From DASPXY01 sp038227745 (GTDB lineage: Bacteria > Planctomycetota > Planctomycetia > Gemmatales > Gemmataceae), in NCBI GenBank assembly GCA_038227745.1, contig JBBRPS010000512.1:1-7482 (forward strand): 7,482 nt of DNA. Direction: 5' to 3'. The position numbers and the translations under genes were made by a program. The notes under the pieces are model-generated. The model was not told the DNA's origin. It did not search any database and worked only from the letters and a program-made list of their open reading frames with translations. Below, piece by piece: positions 1 through 7,372 of the stretch (position 1 is its first letter; each line of letters opens with the position of its first letter).

Positions 1-116
1 AGGCGATCCTGCAGGTGCGGGCGGACCACCTGAGCGAGGACCAGCCGCTGGAGGCGTTCTGGCAGCGCCGGCAGGCGGCGGCCACGGGCCAGCGCCCTTA
101 CCGCCGTGCCGGCTGA
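1..116 (+). CDS. C-terminal end of a protein cut by the window edge, possibly an ISKra4-like transposase
   Basis: Reading from base 3, the sequence encodes 37 residues (AILQVRADHLSEDQPLEAFW, then a basic tail ending YRRAG) and stops with TGA at 114-116. The frame is open to the left edge, so only the tail of the gene is present. Third codon positions are almost all G or C, as expected for coding DNA in this genome. From memory, a tail of the form ILQ-R-A-x-LS followed by an aromatic FW motif and arginines resembles the end of ISKra4-type transposases. This is a weak recognition over a very short segment, and another product is quite possible. If it is a transposase, the right end of the element should lie within the gene-poor stretch that follows. 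Confidence 0.5.
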   Translation, partial: AILQVRADHLSEDQPLEAFWQRRQAAATGQRPYRRAG

Positions 117-511
117 TTACGAACCATGTCGTGCGCCCGGGTCCCTCGCTGGCGCTTCGGGCTTGTGTGAGGATCTTTCGTGCCGCAGTAATATCCGTTC
201 GTCACCAGCGATCCGACGCTCGGCCTGGTCGGGCTGATGCCGTACTTGCCGCTCACCCTCAGCCGGGATCAGCACCGCTCGCGGGCCATGTTTGAGATCC
301 GGCCCAAATAGCCGGTCCAACAACCATCCCCCGGCACAGTTGCCACTCGCGTGTTCCGCGCGGATGCATTTCCTCCGCCCGCCCCGATAAAGCCATGCTG
401 GCTTCCGCTGTCGTCGTGACGCCCGCGTCTCGCTCTGAAAATCCCGTCGCGCTTCGTGGCCCCGTCCTCCGTGCCGACTATAACGTCTGGCAAACCGCCG
501 AGGGCACGAAC
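117..511. other. Gene-poor spacer (395 bp) between the left-edge gene and the ceramidase-like gene
   Basis: No convincing gene is seen on either strand. The plus-strand reading frame of the next gene stays open back to an ATG at 395, but the 39 extra residues precede a clear signal peptide and look like translated leader. The stretch holds a short repeat at 133-167 and a small hairpin at 299-315 (CCGGC, 7-nt loop, GCCGG). No convincing sigma-70 or sigma-54 promoter for the downstream gene was found. If the left-edge gene is a transposase, the terminal repeat of that element may be here, but its partner lies outside the window. Confidence 0.5.
133..167. repeat. Short dispersed-type repeat with GCCCG/CGGGC arms
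   Basis: The segment has arms GCCCG (135-139) and CGGGC (158-162) around a core containing CCTCGCTGGCGCTTCGGG. Read on the minus strand it would translate as HKPEAPARDPGA. From memory, this peptide-like string turns up repeatedly as spurious translation of intergenic DNA in planctomycete genomes, which suggests a dispersed palindromic element. Only one copy is in this window, so its repeat status rests on recollection and not on anything visible here. Confidence 0.35.
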
Positions 512-1882
512 ATGGCACACGGTTTCACTCTGGCGCGGTGCCTCGTCGTCGGGCTGGCCCTGCTGGCCCCGACTCCCGCCGCCCACGCGCAGACCACCTA
601 CCGCGCCGGCGTGGCGCGAATCGACATCACGCCGCCGGGGCCGATCCGGATGGCGGGCTACGGCAACCGCAACAAGCCGTCCGAAGGGGTGGACGACAAA
701 CTCCACGCCCGCGCCCTGGTCCTGCAGCACGGACAGGACGCCCCCCTGCTCCTCGTCACGGCGGAGATCATCGGCTTCCCGCGCACCGTAGCCGAGGAGA
801 TCGCGGAGCGGCTGGGCAAGAAGTTCCACCTGCCGCGAGAGAACGTCCTCCTCGTCGCCAGCCACACGCACACCGGCCCGGTCATCGGCAAGAACCTCAA
901 GGGCATGTTCGACCTCAAGGACAGGGACGCCCGGGCGGTCGCGGACTACGCCGATCTCCTTATCGATCGGGTGGTGGCCGCGGCCTCCGAGGCGCTGGCG
1001 AAGACGAAGCCGGTCCGGCTGTCCTTCGGCCGCGGGCGGGCCACCTTCGCCGCCAACCGCCGCGTCTTCCGTCCCAACGGCGTCGCCTTCGGCGTCAACC
1101 CGGACGGCCCCGTGAATTGGGAGGTGCCGGTGCTGCGCGTCGATGACCTCAAGGGGAAGGCCGTGGCGATTCTCTTCGGGTACGCCTGCCACTGCACGAC
1201 CCTGGGCGGCGATCACTACCGGCTGGGCGGCGACTGGGCGGGCTACGCGCAGGACTACCTCGAGCGGGCACACCCGGAGGCGGTGGCGCTGTTCGTGACC
1301 GGCTGCGGCGGCGACGCCAACCCCGAGCCGCGCGGCAAGCTCGAGCTCGCGCGCCAGCACGGCCTGGAGATGGCCGGCGCCGTCGGCCGTGTGCTGCGGA
1401 GCCCCCGGACCGCCGTGGAGGGGCCGATCAAGGCGGTGCTGGAGCGTGTGGAACTGCCCTTCGCCGCGCCGCCGTCGCGCGCCGAGTTCGAGAAGCGCCT
1501 CGAGGACCGCAATGTCTTCGTGCAGCGCCACGCCCGCAGGCAGTTGGAGGTGCTGGACCGCGGCGAGAAGCTGCCGGCGAGCTACCCCTGCCCGGTGCAG
1601 GTCTGGCAATTCGGGAAGGATTTGACGCTCGTGGCGCTGGGGGGCGAGGTGGTGGTCGACTACGCCCTGCGGCTCAAGCGCGAACTGAAGGGGACGAACC
1701 TCTGGGTGGCCGCCTACGCGAATGACGTGTTCGCCTACGTCCCCTCGGCCCGGATCCTCCTGGAAGGGGGTTACGAGGCGGACTTCAACCTGATCTACTA
1801 CGGCCTGCCGGGGCGTTTCCGCAACGACGTGGAGGAGGTCCTGGTCAAGCAGATCCATTCGCTGGTGAAGAAGGCCCGCTGA
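512..1882 (+). CDS. Neutral/alkaline ceramidase-like secreted hydrolase (N-terminal catalytic domain only)
   Basis: The 456-residue product starts with a Sec signal peptide: a short basic n-region, hydrophobic residues about 9-19, and a likely cut after AHA at residue 26. The start at 512 is chosen because the signal peptide begins there; the frame is open to an ATG at 395 but the extension has no domain character. The mature protein matches the neutral ceramidase N-terminal family (PF04734), with RAGVARIDITPPG near residues 30-43. SHTHTGP (117-123) and ACHCTT (His227) supply likely zinc-binding histidines. GCGGDANP is at 264-271, ALGGE (Glu379) holds a likely zinc-binding glutamate, and YANDVFAYVPS (402-412) holds a likely catalytic tyrosine. 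These ligands are known in the Pseudomonas enzyme; the mapping here is by motif. It lacks the C-terminal Ig-like domain of full-length ceramidases (about 650-750 residues), so the substrate may not be ceramide. It appears monocistronic. Confidence 0.85.
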   Translation: MAHGFTLARCLVVGLALLAPTPAAHAQTTYRAGVARIDITPPGPIRMAGYGNRNKPSEGVDDKLHARALVLQHGQDAPLLLVTAEIIGFPRTVAEEIAERLGKKFHLPRENVLLVASHTHTGPVIGKNLKGMFDLKDRDARAVADYADLLIDRVVAAASEALAKTKPVRLSFGRGRATFAANRRVFRPNGVAFGVNPDGPVNWEVPVLRVDDLKGKAVAILFGYACHCTTLGGDHYRLGGDWAGYAQDYLERAHPEAVALFVTGCGGDANPEPRGKLELARQHGLEMAGAVGRVLRSPRTAVEGPIKAVLERVELPFAAPPSRAEFEKRLEDRNVFVQRHARRQLEVLDRGEKLPASYPCPVQVWQFGKDLTLVALGGEVVVDYALRLKRELKGTNLWVAAYANDVFAYVPSARILLEGGYEADFNLIYYGLPGRFRNDVEEVLVKQIHSLVKKAR

Positions 1883-1889
1883 CCGTTCC

Positions 1890-1930
1890 GCTGCGTGCAA
1901 CTTCGCGCGCTTCGCCAGGTCGCACGCGGC
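1890..1930 (+). terminator. Possible hairpin just after the ceramidase-like gene
   Basis: GCTGCGTGC (1890-1898) can pair with GCACGCGGC (1922-1930) through eight Watson-Crick pairs and one G-U pair, with a 23-nt loop. It begins seven bases after the stop codon. There is no T-tract, so it is not a canonical intrinsic terminator. It may act as a 3'-end stability element or be chance in GC-rich DNA. Confidence 0.25.
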
Positions 1931-1983
1931 AAGGACGCCATCCGCTACTGTTCTTCGCCGTGGTGTGAGTTATACTGAACCGG

Positions 1984-2037
1984 GGGCACGACCGCGGCCC
2001 TCCACGCCGCTGACCTCACCTTTTGCCCGTCGTGCCC
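1984..2037. promoter_or_regulatory. 9-bp inverted repeat upstream of the sigma-54 promoter, possible activator binding site
   Basis: GGGCACGAC (1984-1992) and GTCGTGCCC (2029-2037) are perfect reverse complements separated by 36 bp. The arms lie roughly 70 and 115 bp upstream of the predicted transcription start. Enhancer sites for sigma-54 activators usually sit about 80-150 bp upstream. The role is inferred from position and symmetry only; the repeat itself is directly visible. Confidence 0.35.
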
Positions 2038-2074
2038 AGCGCGTGGCGTTCTCGACCATCGCCCAAAGAGACTT

Positions 2075-2090
2075 TGGCACGGTTCTTGCA
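2075..2090 (+). promoter_or_regulatory. Sigma-54 (RpoN) -24/-12 promoter for the kinase gene
   Basis: TGGCACGGTTCTTGCA matches the RpoN consensus TGGCACG-N4-TTGC[AT] at every defined position. The invariant GG (2076-2077) and GC (2088-2089) are separated by exactly 10 bp. Transcription would begin near 2101, leaving a leader of about 75 nt before the kinase start at 2177, in the correct orientation. A sigma-54 promoter would make the kinase dependent on an ATP-hydrolysing activator protein. Confidence 0.75.
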
Positions 2091-2116
2091 CCGGATAGCA
2101 GGGGTCGTATCCTTCT

Positions 2117-2167
2117 TGTAGCCCGCGGAGCGGGCGGCCGGAGTGAAGTAGCTGTAGCCCGAGGAGC
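2117..2167 (+). repeat. Tandem-like pair of TGTAGCCCG[C/A]GGAGC repeats in the kinase leader
   Basis: The 15-base unit occurs at 2117-2131 and 2153-2167, differing at one base and spaced 36 bp start to start. In the first copy GCCCGC (2121-2126) and GCGGGC (2130-2135) form a 6-bp hairpin with a GGA loop. The second copy has lost that perfect pairing and supplies the GGAG (2163-2166) that serves as ribosome binding site 10 bases before the kinase ATG. Both copies lie within the transcript predicted from the sigma-54 promoter. Confidence 0.5.
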
Positions 2168-2176
2168 CGTGGCCTC

Positions 2177-3835
<1,659 letters not shown>

Positions 3836-3843
3836 AACAGCGC

Positions 3844-3863
3844 GCCGGGCGTGAGCCCCCGGC
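3844..3863. terminator. Hairpin between convergent kinase and lipoprotein genes
   Basis: GCCGGG (3844-3849) pairs with CCCGGC (3858-3863) around an 8-nt loop, in the 56-bp gap between two converging stop codons. There is no T-tract on either strand. It may be a bidirectional 3'-end structure or one copy of a dispersed GC-rich palindrome; from memory, similar GCCGGG-GTGAGCC strings recur in planctomycete intergenic DNA. Confidence 0.35.
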
Positions 3864-3891
3864 TCGCCGCACAGCTCCCGCCTTTCCTCCC

Positions 3892-4326
3892 TCAATCCAG
3901 CTTCAGATCGATGACCGGGTTGTCCGCTGTCACCTCCACCGTGAGCGGCTTGGCCGCCTTCTTGCCGTACTTCTCCAGGATCTTCTGCATCTCCGGGTGG
4001 AGCTTGAGCGTACCGCGCTGCAGCGCCAGCTCCTCCTTCGGACTGGACGGCCGGATCTCGACCCACACCTTGTGGGGGCCGACGACGGCACCGTCGCGGT
4101 CCTTTTCGTAGTGCAGGGTGTAGTGTCCGTCCTGGTCCGTGACGCCCCAGCTCGGCCGGCCCTTGTGCGGCATGAAGTTCAGGAACAGTTTGTTGACAGG
4201 CTTGTCGCCGCGCGTCACCGTCCCCGTGACCGGCACGACCTCCGGCCCGCTCGAACCGCAGCCGGCTGCGAGGAAGGAGAACGTGCAGACAAAGACAAGC
4301 ACGACCTGGAATCCGCGGAGAGGCAT
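3892..4326 (-). CDS. Small lipoprotein with a carboxypeptidase-regulatory/transthyretin-like fold
   Basis: The 144-residue product has a lipoprotein signal: hydrophobic residues 7-20 followed by the lipobox LAAGC with the acylated cysteine at 23. After cleavage the protein would be membrane-anchored in the envelope. The mature part begins VPVTGTVTRGDKPV (31-44) and contains TDQDGHYTL (63-71) and GAVVGPHKVWVEI (79-91). This is the pattern of the short beta-sandwich lipoproteins, related to carboxypeptidase regulatory domains, that are abundant in planctomycetes. The start is the ATG read from 4326; the upstream region has only a weak purine-rich ribosome binding site. It follows the DUF1559 gene on the same strand with a 144-bp gap, a common pairing in this phylum, so cotranscription is likely. 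The specific function is unknown. Confidence 0.8.
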   Translation of the reverse strand: MPLRGFQVVLVFVCTFSFLAAGCGSSGPEVVPVTGTVTRGDKPVNKLFLNFMPHKGRPSWGVTDQDGHYTLHYEKDRDGAVVGPHKVWVEIRPSSPKEELALQRGTLKLHPEMQKILEKYGKKAAKPLTVEVTADNPVIDLKLD

Positions 4327-4394
4327 CGGAAGCTCACTGTGGTGTCAGTCGCCGGAGAGAGAAGCGCCGCCGCCCGGCTGCCAAAGGTCCTCAA

Positions 4395-4442
4395 GTCAGG
4401 CTGTCCAGCCTGACACTGCCAGCAAGAGTCAGGCTGGACAGC
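4395..4442. repeat. Nested palindromic repeat in the DUF1559-lipoprotein gap
   Basis: GTCAGGCTG (4395-4403) and CAGCCTGAC (4406-4414) form a 9-bp hairpin with a 2-base TC centre. The 15-base segment 4400-4414 then recurs as an exact reverse complement at 4428-4442 (GTCAGGCTGGACAGC) after a 13-bp spacer. The two alternative pairings are mutually exclusive. From memory, GGCTGGACAGCC-type strings are dispersed in planctomycete genomes. If the two minus-strand genes share a transcript, this structure is in the intercistronic RNA. Confidence 0.6.
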
Positions 4443-4450
4443 TCGACCCA

Positions 4451-4467
4451 CGGCGGGCTGTCCGCCG
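4451..4467 (-). terminator. Hairpin immediately after the DUF1559 stop codon
   Basis: CGGCGG (4451-4456) and CCGCCG (4462-4467) form a 6-bp stem with a 5-nt loop, three bases past the stop codon on the minus strand. No T-tract follows. It could be a weak or factor-dependent terminator, or could protect the upstream message from 3' decay. Confidence 0.3.
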
Positions 4468-4470
4468 GGC

Positions 4471-5442
4471 TCAGAAATCCGGCTCGGCGGTCTCGTTCCC
4501 CCTGCGCGTGAACAGGGCCCGGTACAGGGTGAAGTCAATGCTATTGGTCACGAAGCCGACGCGGCCATCGCACATGGCGGCGAGGACGCCGCCGATGTGC
4601 CCGCCGTGCGCGGCGCGGTTGTTGAACGCCGTGCTGTTGGGCGGCGTGTCGCCGGTGACGTAGCCCTGCGACGGGTGGTGGACCCAGAGGAACTGGTTGG
4701 TGCCATCACCCACTCCCGTCCAGCTCCGGTTGGCGGTGTGGGCGAACTCCATGAACAGGAAAGTGTTGCTGGTGCCATCGACGATGTCGGCGAAGCGGAT
4801 CTTGCTGTTGAGGAAGGCAACGCCGTCCTGGCCGTTCTGGGTGCGCTCCGGGCAGCACCTGCTGTTGGTGCCGCCGTTGATCCCGTAATCCTTGTAGGGC
4901 GTCCCCGGGTACTTCGCCGTGTTGGCGACCGACGGGCAGGAGAAGATGGGGGGCATGTTCATGGCCGCGAAGGCGTTGGGGGACCCGGGGTTGCCCGGCC
5001 CGCGGTCCGAAGTGGCGCCGGTGCCGCCGCCCAACTCCTCCGGGACGTTCAGGGCGTACGCCGGCTTGGTGAAGTCGATCTTGCGGAAAAGGGGGTCCTG
5101 TTCGAGGTACGGCAGCACGACCGCGGCCCAGCTGATGTGACCCCACGGAATGCCGTTGCCGTACGTCGGGTCACCGGGGGTGAAAGGCCCGCCGGCGCTA
5201 TTGGGGTTGTTCGGATCGACGCTGCCGGGCGGCAGACGCTTGTAGACGCCGTGGTAGTTGTGCGCGGCCAGGGCGAGCTGCTTGAGGTTGTTGGCGCACT
5301 GGGCGCGCGCGGCGGCCTCACGGACCTTCTGGACGGCGGGGAGGAGCAGGCCGATGAGGATGGCGATGATGGCGATCACCACCAGCAGCTCGATCAGCGT
5401 GAACGCCGACCGCTGCTGCCGTCGAGAGAGGATCATACGCAC
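4471..5442 (-). CDS. DUF1559 prepilin-like protein with H-X9-DG motif
   Basis: The 323-residue protein carries a type IV prepilin-like N-terminus: a short basic leader, then AFTLIELLVVIAIIAILIGL (13-32). The fifth mature residue is glutamate, and cleavage is expected before Phe14. The residue before the cut is alanine instead of the usual glycine. A heptad-like PAVQKVREAAARAQC follows, then the DUF1559 domain with NNLKQLALAAHNYH (51-64) and DIVDGTSNTFLFMEF (219-233). H282 and DG (292-293) are separated by nine residues, the prepilin-type processing-associated H-X9-DG motif. This family is hugely expanded in planctomycetes, and its function is not firmly known; an envelope role is likely. The frame opens with GTG at 5442; an in-frame ATG at 5436 is an equally possible start. 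Confidence 0.93.
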   Translation of the reverse strand: MRMILSRRQQRSAFTLIELLVVIAIIAILIGLLLPAVQKVREAAARAQCANNLKQLALAAHNYHGVYKRLPPGSVDPNNPNSAGGPFTPGDPTYGNGIPWGHISWAAVVLPYLEQDPLFRKIDFTKPAYALNVPEELGGGTGATSDRGPGNPGSPNAFAAMNMPPIFSCPSVANTAKYPGTPYKDYGINGGTNSRCCPERTQNGQDGVAFLNSKIRFADIVDGTSNTFLFMEFAHTANRSWTGVGDGTNQFLWVHHPSQGYVTGDTPPNSTAFNNRAAHGGHIGGVLAAMCDGRVGFVTNSIDFTLYRALFTRRGNETAEPDF

Positions 5443-5627
5443 CCCCGAAAGACGTATAAGGGAACGGCTCAGGACACTCGGAATCGGCGGACGGAAAAAG
5501 AGACAAGGTTAATCTACGAGTCTAACCGCCGGGCGGCCGGGTGTCCATGACAAGACGAGCGTGGCCGCCGGATCCGCACACGGCCTCTGCCGCGCACGGG
5601 CCGCGGAAGAAAGGAGCGGGAAAGTGA
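5443..5627. other. Divergent intergenic region between the DUF1559 gene and the cysteine-rich gene
   Basis: No gene is supported here. The DUF1559 gene must be transcribed leftward from this stretch, but no strong -35/-10 pair was found on the minus strand. A weak TTATAC lies at 5454-5459 on that strand, very close to the start codon. Several GC-rich short dyads are present without clear function. Confidence 0.4.
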
Positions 5628-5656
5628 TTGACACGTGCAGCGGGCTGTGGTAATTT
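5628..5656 (+). promoter_or_regulatory. Sigma-70-type promoter for the cysteine-rich protein gene
   Basis: A perfect -35 hexamer TTGACA (5628-5633) is followed after exactly 17 bp by TAATTT (5651-5656). TG at 5648-5649 one base before the -10 gives an extended -10 element. The -10 itself matches the consensus only in part. Transcription would start near 5663, giving a leader of about 66 nt before the ATG at 5729. It stands out because the surrounding DNA is very GC-rich. Confidence 0.6.
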
Positions 5657-5690
5657 TCTCCAAACCTCCCAGACTGCCTACCCGCCACGC

Positions 5691-5711
5691 CTGCGGGGCT
5701 TCGCCCCGCGG
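5691..5711 (+). promoter_or_regulatory. Strong leader hairpin upstream of the ribosome binding site
   Basis: GCGGGGC (5693-5699) and GCCCCGC (5703-5709) pair around a TTC loop, and one G-U and one C-G pair extend the stem to 9 bp. It ends a few bases before the ribosome binding site AAGGAG (5718-5723), which is five bases from the ATG at 5729. It could shield the 5' end or tune translation. No T-tract follows, so it is not a clear attenuator. Confidence 0.45.
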
Positions 5712-5728
5712 GTGAGAAAGGAGACCCG

Positions 5729-6430
5729 ATGCCCCTCGCGTGCTTCTGCCCTCTAACACTCGCAGGCACCACGACCGATCCCGACTCAGGGGAGACGCTC
5801 TACAACTGGAACGGTTACCACTGTGTGCAGTCGGGACCGCAATCGACCATCAAAATGTACGACACGGTAAGCTTCACCGATGCGAACATCACGGGGGTGA
5901 ACGAGATAGCCCCTTGCAGCCTTAGCCAGATAGGTTGTCCCCAGGCCTTCACGGCGACGAAGGCGGGGGCGTCCCGTGGGCGTCTCGTCCAGGTGTACGA
6001 ACGGGGCGTCCCCAACCCCAGGAGCCCCTTCGGCGCCCCGGACGAGCCTGCGCGGGAGTGCTGCCTCCTCGGGGAATACACGGCGGATTTCCTTCTCTCC
6101 TGCCCGCCGATTCAGCGGGTCAGGCTCATTGTGGCCGCCGACGAGAAGCTGTCCCCGCACGTGTACCGGAGCGCTTACGCGGTGCATCCGAGTAGTCCGC
6201 GGTCGCCCTTCTTCACCCCGCACTTCTCGCAGTCCGCGGGGTGGGTCACCGTGGAGAACCAGCCCCACGCCACTTACATCACCATCAAGGAGCTGGGGAC
6301 TTTTTGCCTGGTGACCCGGAGCCTCAGCCGCGCACAAATGGCCGTGGAGGAGAAGGAAGGCCGCCCGCCGACGGATGAGGAAGACGCGACGGAGCGGAAG
6401 GAGGCCGCCCCGCCCCGCCGCGAGAAATAA
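5729..6430 (+). CDS. Unrecognised cysteine-rich 233-residue protein
   Basis: I do not recognise this family. The start is well supported by AAGGAG five bases upstream, and by a sigma-70-type promoter and leader hairpin. There is no signal peptide, lipobox or transmembrane segment, so it is probably cytoplasmic unless exported by another route. Nine cysteines lie at residues 5, 7, 32, 63, 70, 111, 112, 125 and 193, including a CxC near the N-terminus, a CC pair and a C-x6-C pair, which might bind metal or form disulfides. The centre is probably beta-rich, for example RLVQVYERG, VRLIVAADE (131-139) and WVTVENQPHATYITIKE (172-188). Residues about 206-233 form a highly charged, probably disordered tail. 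It stands alone, divergent from the DUF1559 gene and convergent with the FGE-fold gene, with only 18 bp between their stop codons. Confidence 0.75.
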   Translation: MPLACFCPLTLAGTTTDPDSGETLYNWNGYHCVQSGPQSTIKMYDTVSFTDANITGVNEIAPCSLSQIGCPQAFTATKAGASRGRLVQVYERGVPNPRSPFGAPDEPARECCLLGEYTADFLLSCPPIQRVRLIVAADEKLSPHVYRSAYAVHPSSPRSPFFTPHFSQSAGWVTVENQPHATYITIKELGTFCLVTRSLSRAQMAVEEKEGRPPTDEEDATERKEAAPPRREK

Positions 6431-6448
6431 CGCCCGGTCGGGATGCCT

Positions 6449-7342
6449 TTAGTCCATAAAGCGAGGACTGGAGCTGCAGGCGCAGCGGAAGCCCACGGTC
6501 GCGTAAGCCCTGTCCGCCTGCAGCGAGCAACGCCCGCGCGGGCCGAACTCCAGTTCCCGGGCGATCGGCTGCCGGTGGACGGCGGAGACGGGGATGCCCC
6601 GCACCTCGCGCGTGAAACGGAAGGTGGCGAAAAACTGCTCTCCCCCCCCCTGGGTCCGCAAGATCGAGGGGTGGATCTCCTTGACGTAGGGCACGAGGTG
6701 GCCGTCCGTCCACTCCCCCGCGTTGGAGAACAACCCGTAGATCTTGGCCGGGGTGCAATCGAACTCGGGCTTGCCGACCGGGCCAGCGCGCCACTTCACG
6801 TCAAGGCTCCGGCCCTCCTCGTTGCCCCAGGGATAGTCGCGTGTACCCCCCGCCGTGGCGGCGTACTCGTACTCCGCCGCCGTCGGCAGCCGCTTGCCGA
6901 CCCGCTCGGCGAACTCCCGCGCCCGGTGGAAGGTCACGAAGGTGACGGCGTAGCGGTCGAGGTCGGGCGGAGCCGGATTGTAGTGCGCCTTCAGCGCGCT
7001 CGGGAGGTACTCCATCCCCTTCTCGTATTCCCCCACGGTGACCTCCGTCACGTCGAGGTAGAACGGGCGGACTTCCTCGGCGTGACCGGGGTAGGGGAGT
7101 TGGGTGCGCCACGACTTGCCGCCCCGCCCGTCGGCGCCCATGACGAACCGCCCGCCGCGCAGGGAGACCATCCGCCCCCGGACGTCCTGGACGGAGACGA
7201 TCGTCACGGTCGGCAGTTCCACCTCGGAGGAGTTCGGCAGCTGGCGCCAACGGTTATGGGGGGAGAGGCCCGGGGACTGGTCGGCGCCGGGGACGGTGCG
7301 GTACACCTCATGAAAGCCATGCCCGGGGAGGTTCACCACCAT
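6449..7342 (-). CDS. FGE-sulfatase-fold (SUMF1-like) protein without the catalytic cysteine pair
   Basis: From the ATG read at 7342 the product is 297 residues. The FGE-sulfatase fold (PF03781) covers about residues 58-290. It starts MVSLRGGRFVMGADG (58-72) and continues FYLDVTEVTVGEY (94-106), KRLPTAAEYEYAA (150-162), YPWGNEEG (170-177), SNAGEWTDG (206-214) and VGFRCA (283-288). Known formylglycine-generating enzymes use a C-x4-C pair before GFRC. Here that stretch has one isolated cysteine (272), so sulfatase activation is unlikely and a binding or other role is more plausible. No signal peptide is seen. The frame is open past 7342 to an ATG at 7471 and beyond the window edge. A longer form, or a fusion to an upstream domain such as a kinase, cannot be excluded. 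The shorter start is preferred because codon use becomes less GC-biased above about 7330 and a plus-strand gene start overlaps there. Confidence 0.8.
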   Translation of the reverse strand: MVVNLPGHGFHEVYRTVPGADQSPGLSPHNRWRQLPNSSEVELPTVTIVSVQDVRGRMVSLRGGRFVMGADGRGGKSWRTQLPYPGHAEEVRPFYLDVTEVTVGEYEKGMEYLPSALKAHYNPAPPDLDRYAVTFVTFHRAREFAERVGKRLPTAAEYEYAATAGGTRDYPWGNEEGRSLDVKWRAGPVGKPEFDCTPAKIYGLFSNAGEWTDGHLVPYVKEIHPSILRTQGGGEQFFATFRFTREVRGIPVSAVHRQPIARELEFGPRGRCSLQADRAYATVGFRCACSSSPRFMD

Positions 7343-7372
7343 CACAGGGTAATCGCATCTAAACGCCAGTAC

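Noticed and set aside
395..511. A 39-residue N-terminal extension of the ceramidase-like protein
   Set aside because: It would bury the Sec signal peptide inside the protein, and it has neither domain character nor a good ribosome binding site.
269..1900. A 543-residue open frame on the minus strand, longer than the ceramidase-like gene it overlaps
   Set aside because: It is antisense to a gene with clear family motifs and a signal peptide. Its composition (rich in R, G, H, V, A without motifs) is typical of the mirror frame of GC-rich codons.
1971..1976. TATACT as a -10 box for a sigma-70 promoter of the kinase gene
   Set aside because: No acceptable -35 lies 16-18 bp upstream, and the sigma-54 site nearer the gene is a far stronger match.
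4597..5550. A 317-residue plus-strand open frame opposite the DUF1559 gene
   Set aside because: The DUF1559 reading has a prepilin signal and the H-X9-DG motif; this frame is its antisense shadow.
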